Shown: positions 22,270 through 33,340 of the stretch, piece after piece | Layout of the letters: each line of letters begins with the position of its first letter | Numbering within the stretch: the stretch's first letter is position 1 | NCBI GenBank assembly: GCA_016081115.2 | Contig: CM071928.1 | Location: forward strand, 56,303,950-56,367,949 | Source of the DNA: Rehmannia glutinosa | Lineage: Eukaryota; Streptophyta; Magnoliopsida; Lamiales; Orobanchaceae | Reading direction: 5' to 3' | DNA: 64,000 nucleotides | The notes under the pieces: model-generated | What the model saw: the letters and a program-made list of their open reading frames with translations, nothing else | The model's database searches: none | Told to the model about the DNA's origin: nothing | Made by a program: the position numbers and the translations under genes

Positions 22270-23743
22270 AATTGAGCCTAAGGATGTGTCACAAGCATTG
22301 GATGACACACATTGGATTCTAGCTATGCATGAAGAGCTGAATCAGTTTGAAAGGAATAAAGTTTGAGAATTGGTTCAAAGGCCTACCCACCTAAATGTTA
22401 TTGGTACTAAGTGGGATTTCAGAAACAATATGAATGAGGAAGGATATGTAGTAAGAAACTAAGCAAGACTGGTAGCCAATGGCTATTGCCCAGAAGAAGG
22501 AATTGATTTTGATGAAACCTTTGCACCTGTTGTAAGATTGGAAGCAATAAGGATGTTTCTTGCTTATGCAGCACACAAGAACTTCACATTCTATTAAATG
22601 GTTGTGAAGGGTACATTTTTGAATGGACTTTTAGAAGAAGAAGTCTATGTGGATAAACCTCCAGGTTTTGAGCAGAAAACTATTGGAGATAAAGTCTACA
22701 AGCTCAAAAAAGTATTGTAAAATATGAAGCAAGCACCAAGAGCATGGTATGACACATTGTCTCAGTTTCTTATAGACAATAGATTCACCAAAGGCAAAGT
22801 TAACAAAACACTCTTCAGAATTCAAGATGGAGAGAGTATACTGCTTGTTCAAATATATGTGGATGACATCATCTTTGTATCCACAAACAAAGAGTTGTGT
22901 GACAAATTCTCAAACCTTATGCAAGGGAAGTTTGAGATGAACATGATGGGAGAGCTGACTTTCTTCTTAGGTCTTCAAGTCAAGCAAATGAAAGATGGAA
23001 CCTTCATAAGTCAAACTAAGTATACCAAAGATTAAATTAAGAAATTTGGATGAAAGAGAAGTCATCTGTGAAGATTCCCATGAATACTTCTGTGAAGATG
23101 GATATAGATGCAGAAGGAAAATCAGTTGATCAAACAAGATATAGAGCACTTATTGGATCATTGCTCTACTTGACTGCCAGCAGACCATACATTACCTCTG
23201 TTGTAGGTGTATGTGCCAGATTTTAATCTGCTCCAAAGGAAAGTCATATGGCAAACTAAGAGAATCCTGAGTATTTGAAGGAAGCCAAGAAGTTGGCTTA
23301 TGGTATCAAAGGAAGGTGGATTCAAGATGATTGGATACTCAGACTCGGATTATGTTGGATGTAGAGTTGACAGAAAGAGTACATATGGTACCCGTCAAAT
23401 GGTTGGAAACAGATTGGTTCCTTGGTTCAGTAAGAAACAAAACTCAATAGCTATATCCACAACTGAAGCAGAGTACATTGTTGCAGATAGTTGTTGTGCC
23501 CAAGTTCCAATTATGTGTGATAACACAAGTGCCATTGCAATCACTCAGAATCAAGTATTGCATTTAAGAACCAAGCACATTGATGTCAGATATCATTTTA
23601 TAAGAGATAATATTGAAAAGAAAGACATCACATTGGAATACATATCAATTGAGAAGCAATTAGCTGATATATTCACAAAGCCATTATGTGAATCAAGATT
23701 TAAAGAACTTAAGAATGAGCTTGGATTGATTGATCTGTGTTAG
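22270..23743 (+). pseudogene. pol: pol: reverse transcriptase and RNase H, Sirevirus copy 1
   Basis: RT reads through [11 protein letters not shown]-x-[14 protein letters not shown] and the active-site YVDD at 22856-22867, then FFLGLQVKQ. In-frame stops occur at about 22364, 22460, 22596 and 22718, and another follows 23033. RNase H starts near 23310 with IGYSDSDYVGC (catalytic Asp), then STTEAEYI. A deletion removes the segment between ADSCCAQ and VPIMCDNTSAIAI. The domain ends with HYHFIRD-type residues, LADIFTKPL and a stop at 23743. Several critical stops abolish function, but the lineage is clear. Confidence 0.88.
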
Positions 23744-24120
23744 GATGTTCAAAAGACTCATTCAGCAGAGTTAGAGTTGGAAGAATTGCATATCAGTAGA
23801 GTTTCACTCATTCAGCCAAGGGAAACAACTTATACGGCTAGTCAGCTGAATCGTGTTAGTTGGATAGCCAAGTATCATTCAGCCGAATCAATGGATGAGA
23901 GAAGCAGAGTCAAGTCATAAATGAAAAAGCTAAAACATTTATGAGCTAAGTGACAAAACAAGGTCGTTTTCCTCGAGCGGGAATGTTTTTAGCTTGACGT
24001 CAACAACATTAAATGTTGTCAGTCAAAAGTTGTGACGGTTTATCCATGATTGGATATAAATGTTGCCGCATTTAATGCGATGAAATTAATGCATTTTGAA
24101 ACTTAGGCAGAATAGTTAAC
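23744..24120 (+). other. Spacer between pol and the env-position ORF, Sirevirus copy 1
   Basis: No coding frame is seen. It is the region upstream of the env-position ORF. The sequence TTAAATGTTG..GCATTTAATGCG around 24010-24080 is also found, on the opposite strand, in copy 2 at about 41050-41100. Confidence 0.6.
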
Positions 24121-24660
24121 CATGCTAGGTGACTCTGGCTTGGTTATCTCTTTCTATGCTTGCACCAAATCAACCTCCTTTCCAGTAAGCTCTTTCAGTC
24201 CACTAGAGGGAAGGTGCAAATACTCCACTAAGTCAGCCGCAACAAACTTAATGTCCTTTCCATTCACAGGGAAATGGATCCCATCATCATGAACCGAGTT
24301 CACGTAAAACATAGCCACCTTCTCTTAGAAGGTTTGGGTCATTTCCATCATTAGAAACCTTTTCAGCCCGGATTTCTCAAGGTTCCTCGCAATCTTCTCC
24401 ACCAACTCCTTCTCAATAGACTGCTTGACAAGGCCTTCGAAATCCACCAATGAGCCCATGTGGATCTTCTCAGCAAGCTTTGCGAAATTAAGAGCAGTTT
24501 CTTTGGGTGCGATGTCAATTTTTGAGAATGAAAGTGAAGAACTAGGGTTTGATTTTTGTAAAGAGAATTTCTTTTAAGTGTGGAATGCTTGAGAGTGAAA
24601 ATTAAAAGAGAGAGAGAGACTGACTTTTGGGCATATTGACTTGAAGAGACGGTTTTAGAA
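24121..24660 (-). pseudogene. Inverted first part of the env-position ORF, Sirevirus copy 1
   Basis: The minus strand reads IAPKETALNFAKLAEK, then LVDFEGLVKQSIEKELVEK, FYVNSVHDDGIHFPVNGKDI and ADLVEYLHLPSSGLKELTG. There is one in-frame stop after MTQTF. In copy 2 the matching N-terminal part (minus strand, about 40860-40500) has the same strand as the rest of its element; here it opposes the plus-strand pol and the rest of the ORF. The upstream leader (about 24540-24660) is inverted with it. The globular, hydrophobic-patterned domain resembles plant retrotransposon proteins annotated as putative plant transposon proteins; I assign no function. Confidence 0.8.
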
Positions 24661-24662
24661 TT

Positions 24663-27600
24663 TTGAAGGTTTTAACCGTGATCAACAGTTACCACAAGTT
24701 GATGGATATGGTAGCTAAATGCATTGATATGAAGTTTGTCTCCTTCAATCAATTGTCCCAAACTAAGTTGATTTTTATGGTTGGCATTATGGAAGAGTTG
24801 GAGGTGAACTGGAGTGAGTTCATCTCTGAAAAGTTGTGCCAAAATGTGCACAACGTGAAGGTTGCTGATGGGAAGTTCGTGAGTTCCCTGGGATATGGCC
24901 TGATCTTAGGCTATCTGATGGAGAAGAATGGTGTGACCCTGCGTAAGGGAAAACCTTTCCATACAAACAAGATGTTCAAGGCCAATCCCTTCGGTGCTCA
25001 GAAGCAGGCTCATGCCAAGAAGACTGCTACTTCTGAGGGGGAATCATCTGAGCATGTCCCTGAGGACGCATCTTCTTCCATTCGAGCTCCCTCTCGAAAC
25101 TTGCTTTTGTTCCCTCCCCAGTGACAAAGAAAATCAGCAGAGTTTGCCATTGTGGCTGAAAAACCAGAAGAAGAAGCAGAAGTCCCAGTGGAGAGGAGAA
25201 CCAGGAGATGACTTGTGAAGGCAGTTGTAAAAGCTGTTGAGCGAGCTGCATCCGCCACAGCTGAGACCGAGATAGATGCCATTGCTGGCCAGCAGAAACC
25301 AAAGGATAGCGATGGTGAGCAAAGCACTGCTAAAGGAACTCAAGCAGTTTCCCCCCAAACAACAGCTGAGTGAGCTGACGCTGAAGTAGCACAAAATAGT
25401 TCAGTTGTCCCTGAAAGAGTTGCAACTGAAGAAACTCAAGATAATTCAGCTTTCAATCCTCAAACTGAAATAGTTGTTGCTGAGGTGAATAAGGCTGCTG
25501 AAGAGCCTATCCAAGAACCTATGGATGAATGTCTAGAATCCCCAGCCTACCCAGAGATTGAAGACATGTTGCGCACATGGAGGAGATGGAAGCTGAGTGC
25601 CAGCTGAATCCAGTTTGAGAGGCATGATATGATTGATGAGGAGGAATACCTCCTTGGATTCCTGGACAATGCCTCTGTGCTTTGTGGTCTTGATGAAATG
25701 TATTTCACCAATGTCCTCTATGAGAAGAATGACGCTGCCAAGACTAAGGCATTGGGGAAGGCCAAGGCCCTTGAACCTCATACTTGTGCTTTCACTGATC
25801 CTAATATCCCTGAGGATGCTCTTGAAAGTGCCAGCAGCAGCGACGTAGAGATTATCAATGCAGCTGACCCAGTTGAGAAGTCTCAGCTGCAGCATGCACT
25901 GAAAGAGTCCCATGAGCTTCATGAGCAATCCTTGCTTAGGGGTATAGGAGAATCATCCATTCCTCTTTCTCAAACCCCAACTATTCTTGATATGGTGAGG
26001 ACCATCGATGCAACAACCTCACCAGCTCACTCGGAGGGACCAACCAGGGAGACTGGTAATGAATTTGGGAAGGGTGATGAAGAGGACAACCTAACTAAGC
26101 CATGCCCTGATGATGTTCTTAAGACAGCTGCCCAAACGGCTGAACACTCAAAGGACACAGCCGAGTCTCCGGTGTCAGCTAACCATAATGCTTATGATTG
26201 ATTGGTGATCCAACCGAGCGGGAAGTTGAACACACCAGCCAGGTTGGAGGAGGCTGTAGGAGACCAAGAAATCTTGAAATTAGGATGTGATGGTGAGACT
26301 CAAGAAGAACAGCATATTGGAACCAAAGAAGCTTTGACGGTTGAGACTGTCTCAGTTGAGGAACCAACTACACTGCAGGCTGATGAAGCTGCTAAGGCAG
26401 TTGAGGCACAGGATGGAACGAGGGGAGGACCATGATTGAGACTATTGGTCTTGAAAGTGCAATCCTAGAGGTTGAAACCTCAAAGGATGCCCAGCTGTAG
26501 AAGACCCTAATGCAGCTAAGTCTGCAGCAGAGAATGTAGAAGGCCTTGTAGCGATTGAGACTGCTGCCAAGGCAGCTGGAGACCCCAGGAGATTGAGACA
26601 TCCAAGGGAGTTGTACAAGAAAAGGGAAAATTTCTTGAATCCATTCCCACCATGCCAGCATCAGAGTCAACTGATCTTGAAGAAATAGAAGCATTGCATG
26701 ACTCCAATGATGACATGGCACTAGATTTTATTGTCTCTGAGAATGAAGCTGAGTCAACTCCAATTGATCCAGAGGAAAGAAAATTAGAGGCAAGAATTAA
26801 GGAGGACCGTGCAAGATTGCCTCTTGAAATTTATATTGGTTGATGGCACCCCCTATGGTGCCATCACCATCCCGTGATGTTGCTGAGGTAACTGAGGCCC
26901 AGTCAACTGAAAAGGATGACTCTATTGGAGCCAACAAAGCTGTTAAGACAACTGAGGCCCAGTCGACTCAAAAGGATGACTTTACTGGAGCCAACAAAGT
27001 TGTTAAGACAGCTGAGGCCCTGTCAGCTCAGTAGGCTTCCACATCTATGATTGCTGATGAAGCTTCAACAACTGAGGCACAAATAGGTTCTCGCCTGGGA
27101 ACTGAGGGAAGTGCTCCCGAAAGAGGAGTGGGATCTTCCTCAGTACCTATTGGCCTATATGAGATGGACTTCCCATATGTTAATGAAGTTCCACTGGAGG
27201 GCGACACTGATGAAGAAGTTGCTCGTTACAAAGTTGTTCCCTTTGGTTTTGACTTTGATTTTGTTCTTCCTGAGGATCAGTCACCTGACTCAGCTGATTT
27301 TAGAAAAACCTTCAAGGCCATGTACGCTAAAATGGAGGCCATGAAACACAGTTTTGTTGCACTCAACCAACATATTGACAACCATGATGCGATGATATCA
27401 GGATACATTAGAGGAGTTGTGCCGAGAATTCGTGAATGGATTACTCAAACCAAAGCACTTCGCAGGGAGCAAGTTCGCTACTTCAGAATAATTTTCTCAA
27501 AGCTTGTGGTCTGGCGTAGTGAACAAGCTCAATTTCAGCAGATACAAAGGGACAACATCAACATAATGGAAAAGAGTCACTTGACTGACATGGAGTTGCT

Positions 27601-28635
27601 CAAACTTCAATTCAAACGGGATCCGCATCACATGGAAAACACTCTGCATGCTGAAATACTTGCAATGAAGGTAGAGGTTCAGATTCTAAGATTCGAGCAA
27701 AGGACTTGACTCTCTCCTACAGTAGACTCCAAATCTCTCTCTCCATGGTGATGATGCCAAAAAAGTGGAAAAAAGTGAAAGAAGCAAGGGGGAAAGTGGT
27801 AATAAGGGGAAAGTTAAATCAAAGAAGGCCCCTATGAAAATTATTTTGAAATCCCAAATTGGCTCATCTATCAGCTCTCTCCACTCTCAGTTGTCACATG
27901 AGTTCTCAGCTGAAGAAAAAGCTATATTAGCACTTCAAAGATTTCATGCTGAAATAATTGAGACACTCCAGAAATCTCGAGCTGAAATGGAAGCGGTTGA
28001 TAGAAGACAACATGGTAGAATTGAAGATCTGAAAGCCCAATTCTAAGGTCCGCCAGCCGGAAAACTCCGAGACTCGACCAAAGGGTCTGCTCCCCAGCTG
28101 ACTTAGTAGCAAGGTCACTTGAGGAGTATGAAACTCTTAGGTCAGAAGGATACTTTAAGGGGATGAATTTTTAAGATGCGTGGGATTTGTACTGGGAAAA
28201 GGGTCTAGAAGTTGTACAAATGGCCAAGAGGCGACATACTCGATCAGCGATCGGTGACCTCAAGGGCTCGGCCAGTCAACAAATTCCTAGAGGAGCTAAC
28301 TCACGGTAGAGCGGAGAGGGCGTGATGGAAGGTCTAGTGGAAGATCGGAGGTACTCCACCAAGAAGACCTAAAGACATAATGTATGTTGATCCCCCAAAA
28401 AAGGATCACTTATCTTGGATGGGCTATAGAGAGCTTACAAACGAGAAGAAGCGCCATGAGAACTAATGAGCTTGAAAAGAAATATGAGGAAGATAACGTA
28501 AGAAATATGAGAGAATACGAAGAGAGGAGGAGAGAAGATGAAAGGCAGAAGAGGAATTATGAGAGGAAGAAGAGAAAGGAGGCTGAAGATATGAGAAGGA
28601 ATGAGGATGAAGAGGAAGAAAGGAAGAGAAAGTAG
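24663..28635 (+). pseudogene. Long env-position ORF downstream of pol, Sirevirus copy 1 (rest)
   Basis: After the inverted part, the plus strand resumes with SYHKLMDMVAKCIDMKF at about 24687. It continues for about 1,000 codons in pieces (24663-25124, 25629-26201, 26202-26435, 26652-27034, 27047-27709, 27765-28046, 28384-28635). Regions in order are: the end of a folded domain (about 24690-24990); a long acidic Ala/Glu/Thr/Ser-rich disordered region with repeated ETAEAQ-like phrases (25000-27030); a helical, coiled-coil-like region (about 27300-27700); and a highly charged Glu/Arg/Lys helix (28460-28632). Stops separate the pieces. The place and coiled coils fit the env-like genes described in Sireviruses; no clear signal peptide or membrane span is seen. 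Confidence 0.75.
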
Positions 28636-28820
28636 TAGAGACATTGAATCAACTGCGAAGAAATTTTGTTGTATTTTTACTCTTTGTAAATACACAAAAC
28701 ATATTGTAAGTACATACTTGTAAAGTGTTGAGTGATGTTCAATAAAATAACACATTCTTACACTCATTCTATTTTTAACACTTTTTACTTTATGTTTTTA
28801 TTTTATGTTTTGGCATCATC

Positions 28821-28834
28821 AAAAAAGGGGAAAT
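28821..28834 (+). other. Polypurine tract of Sirevirus copy 1
   Basis: AAAAAAGGGGAAAT lies directly before the 3' LTR and is preceded by TTTTGGCATCATC, the conserved Sirevirus context. The same arrangement occurs inverted in copy 2 (35939-35963). Confidence 0.85.
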
Positions 28835-30330
28835 TGTTGGAAAAATCTATTGTATAGATTTTGATGATGCTATGTAAAACTTAGATTAGGAAGTTGTCAC
28901 CCCATTTTCTGTTGTAAATTCAACTATATAATAGATAAGATCTATAAGCTGAGTCGAAGCAGCCAAGTTGAAGATTGCAGAAGTTGACTGAAGGACAAAG
29001 TGAAGATTCAAATGTGTTGCAGTTGAGTGTCGAAGATAAGACTCAGTCAAGTACCAAAAAGTTGTCTTTGTCAGCAGACTAACAGCTGAGTCACTAACAG
29101 ATGATTGGAGAAGACTTATAAAGGGGTTCAGCAGCAAGAGGACTCGAAGAAAGCTGAAGAAGCCTGTTGATATGCAAAGTCAAAGAATTACTCAAAGTGG
29201 ATAGAAGAAGGCATTTGCAATCTTAAAGATGTTTCTTTGAAAAGAGTGCAAATGACTGGGAACCAATGAGATGTTCGCAGAACACCTGTTGTGTTTCAGG
29301 CAAGCCTACAGAGCATTAAACCAAGGTTGGGTTAACATAAATTGATGCATAACAAGACAAGCCAACGACCATGAAGTGAAGTTTGAAAGTATGTCTATCT
29401 CTTCAACGGACATATTTTTGAACTGCCACTATAAAAGATTAGGGAGCTTATGTGAGAGAGTACGAGAGAGTACTTGAGATACAAGAGACACAAGTGAAAT
29501 CTGAGCAAAGCAAGCAAGCAAGAAAAATATTCTCCAGTAATACATTCAAATCCTCAAGCCTACATTCGAAGTCCACTAACCACCACTCTTAATGAAGAAA
29601 AGAAAAGCTTCAACCTGTTGAAGAGGAAATTTGTTTAAAGACAAAGAGGTCTGCACATCCAAGGATTGAAGGAAATGCAGTGAGGTTCAAGTTAGAACCA
29701 ACTTTGGATTCGTTGGAGGGCTTCGTGATCAAATCCAAGAATTCGAATGAGCTGAAGTAGCGAGACAGTTGTCTTGTGTAGAGCTGAGTCCCAGGAGTGA
29801 AGTTAGTTGCGTGATCAAGGTTTGCTCGACAGCTTAACATTTTTTAACACGACTGTTGCATTAGTGGATTACCTCTAGGATTTGGAGAAGAGTGGAGGAG
29901 AGGAATTACCCCATCCTCGAACCACTATAAAATTGTTTTGTGTCTATTTACTTTCAGCATTTATTTCTTGCATATTATAATTCTGTTGATTAACATATTT
30001 ACCAAACTCAACTGATAATAACTTAACTAAAACAAGTGTTGTAAAACCTTTTTTACCTATTTTAACTAAAGGGTGTAAGACTTCCGCTGTTAAAACCAAG
30101 TTAGCTGAAAATATAAAGAACTCACGTCACTCAGTTGAGTTACTCTATCAACAACTCAATCGAGTCTGTTGAGTGGTTAACTCTCCGGTTGAGGTTGACT
30201 AAGCTGTCCCTCAAGGACTTAACTGCTACTTGTGAAAACTCTGATTTAAAGATCAAAAATTGAAAATTGGTTAAGTCTGTTAAACCCCCTCCCCTTCTAG
30301 ACTTAACACAAACACCCCTTGGGACCTACA
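28835..30330 (+). repeat. 3' LTR of Sirevirus copy 1
   Basis: TGTTGGAAAAAT...CCTACA, 1496 bp, colinear with 17067-18217 except for a block at about 29870-30220 that is missing from the 5' LTR. The TATA box is at 29430-29437. The block is present in the right LTR of copy 2, so the 5' LTR of copy 1 lost it rather than the 3' LTR gaining it. Confidence 0.9.
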
Positions 30331-30627
30331 ATTTTCGCAAAATTTGTCCTATAAGTTTTACACCTAAGCAATTTCAGTCCTATAAGTTTTGAGTTGTTGC
30401 AATATTGGTCGAGCTAATTGCATCATTGGTACCATAGGATTTTCTTCATTATAATTTTAGTCCCTATCTTGCGCAATAGTCCCATAGGATTCATATTGTT
30501 ACAAACACAGTCCCCAAAATCCTAAATTCAGCATATTTGGTCATATATTTATAAATGCTTGCACCTTTGGTCCCAAATTTTTCATTTTTACATCACATTC
30601 AATTTGCCTTAGATTGTTGACCGAAAA
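30331..30627 (+). other. Leader-like region before the pararetrovirus copy A primer site
   Basis: No gene. It has repeated phrases of the type GTCCTATAAGTTTT and GCAATTTCAGTCC, continuing those of 16975-17066 on the other side of Sirevirus copy 1. The leaders at 52330-52540 and 55090-55290 carry similar phrases in reverse complement (GGGACTAATAGTGCAAAG, GGACTAAAATTGC). Confidence 0.55.
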
Positions 30628-30639
30628 TGGTATCAGAGC
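30628..30639 (+). other. Pararetrovirus primer-binding site, copy A
   Basis: TGGTATCAGAGC is a perfect 12-nt complement of the 3' end of plant initiator tRNA-Met, the minus-strand primer of Caulimoviridae. Copy B has TGGTATTAGAGC at 52618-52629, followed by the same downstream words (TAGGTTTATTAA). Confidence 0.85.
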
Positions 30640-30699
30640 CTAGGTTTATTAAGAACTTTTAGTTAAATTTATTATATTTATATAATTAACAATTGTCCA

Positions 30700-31500
30700 A
30701 GATGTATACCTTACAGGAGATATTGTCAAATTTTGACGATGTATGCACAAGAACACCAGGATAAGATAACATATTGGAACAATGAATATGTTGAAAAGGA
30801 ACTCACAGGAGCCGATAGGGAAACCTTGAGACAATGCGATAAACAAGAAGCATATTATCTGAATTTCCTTACGGTAAATCAAATATTATATGTAGATCTG
30901 ATGAATCGTCAGGAAGTAGTTCATGAAAATGCCCTCAAAATCATGATTCCTTATGGAGTACCAGAATGGAACGATATACTTCCATTATACATCTAAATTC
31001 TCAAAAGATCTTAGAGAAAACCAGAAGATGACGCAGAATTATGGCAATCGCCATAATCATCTACCAACACAAGTTCATCAGATTCAAAACCATTTTGGAG
31101 ATGATGGTGAAATATCAGAACAAAACTCTTGAAATCCTTCATGATATCCAAAAACGAGTCAAGAATCTGGAGGACAGACCTAGTTCATTCGGAGGAAAGA
31201 AACGTATTGATTTCAGAATAGTACCCTATTTACACCAAAAATGGAAACCAACCGAAGTTGTTCGAAAAATGACAGATGATGAAAAGCTTATCTCTATCAT
31301 CAAGGAAAAATCCGTCACAAACCAAAAGTGACGGATATGGAGAAGATAAATTTTAAAGATCTACATGATCTTGCAGAATTCTTCGCAATATTGGGAATTA
31401 TAGATTTAAAGATGAACGCGGGGGATGAATCAGCTTTGGTTACAGTTGACCAACATGGAAGACCACCTCCACCACCACCAGTAAATCCCAATGTTGAATA
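30700..31500 (+). pseudogene. Pararetrovirus N-terminal region (coiled coil), copy A
   Basis: Two open pieces (30733-30996 and 31041-31331) and a third around 31327-31500 are colinear with copy B at 52673-52966 and 53339-53569. The first piece shares QEHQ-x-ISYW-like words with copy B. The second is rich in Lys/Glu heptad-like residues (LEILHDIQKRVKNLEDRP). The third has a Pro run (HGRPPPPPPVNP). The position before the coat protein and the predicted helical nature recall virion-associated or N-terminal proteins of Caulimoviridae, but I do not recognise a specific family. Stops separate the pieces. Confidence 0.55.
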
Positions 31501-31604
31501 AAGCACAAGTTCACATCATGGAGACCATGATGAAATAATTCCTCACGTTTGAGATTCGCTACAAGGAGAGATCCTATTACAGGAACTCGACAACCTTCTA
31601 GAAG

Positions 31605-32630
31605 GTTAAATTTATATAATACGCCTTATGGAAGATCGCAGCTCGATCTAATACATCCATATGGATTGATGCTAAATCTAGATATCCGAGATTTTAAAAA
31701 TTGAGAAGTCATTATTGATCAATGAGCATCAGCTATGAGGATTGTTGCAGTTACCCTCGATCTTACGAAGGAGGGATTCATCTTACTCCTTGAGATGAGT
31801 CTTGAAGGATCTGTAAAGATTGCATGGGATAAGATTGAAGCATATATGAAAAGCACGGTCACAGCTGGAGTATCATTGAAAGGGATTGTCGATAATATGG
31901 CCAAATTATTCAAAATTCATTTTATCGGCACAGGCTATTTTGAGAGATTAGAAGAAGAAAAAAGAAAAAGATACAAACAAGCCGTCTATTGCCTCGAGTT
32001 AATATGATATTTGTCATATTGATGAATATATCAAGTTATTCAACGAGTACCGATGGAAGTCCAAGGTGGGAGACAAAGAAGCTTCGCAGCTATTCTTTGC
32101 AAAGATTCTGAGTCCTTAGAGAGAAATGCTTATCAGGGAATACAAGAGTGCAACTGATTTAGATACAGTGGCGAGAAGAATGTCTTTCCTAAAGGCCAAG
32201 CTATCTGAATGGTGCCACCAGGCAGCACTGTACAGGAATTATAAGAGATTACGAGGAATTAACAAAATAGTTCCTCTATATTGTGCAGACGATGATATCC
32301 CAATAGTTGTGGGAGGTCAACCACGACGGCATAAGAAAAAGAAGGAGAGAAGCCATCCATACAGTCGTGGAAGTAGCACCAAAAGAAGTAGGTCTTCATG
32401 GAGACCTAGAAGGTTTTGGTCAAAACAGAATGCCTGAAGTTACAAATCAGGGCAAAGACCAGTACCAACCAGGAGTAGAACCTCTTCATCAAGTCCGAAT
32501 CAAGGAAGTACTAGCAGAACCCTGGGAAGAAGAACTTTCAGACGAGCTCGCACCTGAGCTAACGAAAGTTTTAAAGATTATAATTGTTGAACATGTGGAG
32601 CAAGAGGGCACATCTCGATAGATTGCCCAG
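31605..32630 (+). pseudogene. Pararetrovirus coat-protein-like region with zinc knuckle, copy A
   Basis: Colinear with copy B 53618-54630. An open piece (31735-32007) contains LEGSVKIAWDKIE and SLKGIVDNMAKLFKI. After a frameshift, 32126-32437 reads SEWCHQAALYRNYKRLRGIN and a strongly basic Arg/Lys/Ser stretch (RSRSSWRPRRFWSKQ). The CCHC knuckle at 32585-32626 is C-stop-T-C-GARG-H-ISID-C, with a TGA replacing the second residue. Central conserved sequence, then a basic tract and a single CCHC finger, is the coat-protein layout in Caulimoviridae. Stops and frameshifts disable it. Confidence 0.75.
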
Positions 32631-32657
32631 AGAATCAAAAACGAGGAGTCAGACAGT

Positions 32658-33340
32658 TTGAAACTACACCAAAAATCGAAAAAGCTGTCTACTATCAAGA
32701 TCTTATACATGTGTATCAATTTGAAGATCTCCCCTCAGATGAAAGCATCTATGAAGAAGAAATCTATTCTGATGATGGAAGTGAATCTAATTCAGAATCG
32801 GAGTGAAGAAGAAATTCTTCAGCAGATGGTCAGGGAGGATATGTCAGGATTCCTCTCTCACACTACGGTTTCTCATAAGACTCTTATGAGAATTATGAAG
32901 GAAGATCCAAAGCTTCAAATTTATGATGGTTTCACAATTGGAGCAATTGGAAAAGGTTTGGATAAGATTGGGTTTCGTAATAGAAAACACCAAATTATCC
33001 ACAGCGTAACAATCGGAGAATTTACCATTCTGATTGAATTCACTGGTAACTTGATCGAGATGCAGTTGGTTCCTTACCGAGAAGTCCAGGAGATCAAAAG
33101 CACAGTCAAGAGAGAAGTTGCAAACCCACTCTCATGGATTCATATCGGAGCCATAAAAGTTATTATTAAGGAAACATTCAAAGAAGGAATAGATTTGCCT
33201 ATCTTTGACAAAGTTACTCAAATCTCAATGATTCATGCCTTGGAGCGGTTATAGGGAATTTGTATGCAAGAAAATTGGCATTTAATGTCTATCAGAATTA
33301 CATACAATTTGGGAGATCGAGATTTTAATAGAGGTTACCG
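32658..33340 (+). pseudogene. Pararetrovirus movement-protein-like region, copy A
   Basis: An open stretch of 198 codons (32658-33254) has the pattern of the 30K movement-protein superfamily: a beta-rich core ending in the conserved block LSWIHIGAIKVIIKETFKEG and DLPI. These proteins move caulimoviruses through plasmodesmata. A stop at 33252-33254 interrupts the frame, and weakly related sequence (GNLYARKLAFNVY) continues after it. It lies downstream of the coat-protein zinc knuckle, an order seen in cavemoviruses and solendoviruses but not in badnaviruses or petuviruses. The assignment is by pattern only. Confidence 0.6.

Larger units (their letters stand above)
17067..30330 (+). mobile_element. 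Sirevirus-type Ty1/copia retrotransposon copy 1 (13.3 kb)
   Basis: Plus-strand element with LTRs at both ends (TGTTGGAAAAAT ... CCTACA), a tRNA-iMet-type primer site, gag, protease, integrase, RT and RNase H in copia order, and a long additional ORF between pol and the 3' LTR. The phrase GGCATCATCAAAAAAGGGG before the 3' LTR is the conserved Sirevirus polypurine context. Gag and pol carry many stops and frameshifts, pol has internal deletions, and one segment is inverted. The flanking 5-mers (AAATT and ATTTT) do not match cleanly, so a target duplication is not shown. Confidence 0.9.

Noticed and set aside
17067..30330. 5-bp target duplication for Sirevirus copy 1
   Set aside because: The flanks are AAATT and ATTTT; only three of five positions agree in AT-rich DNA, so I do not claim it.
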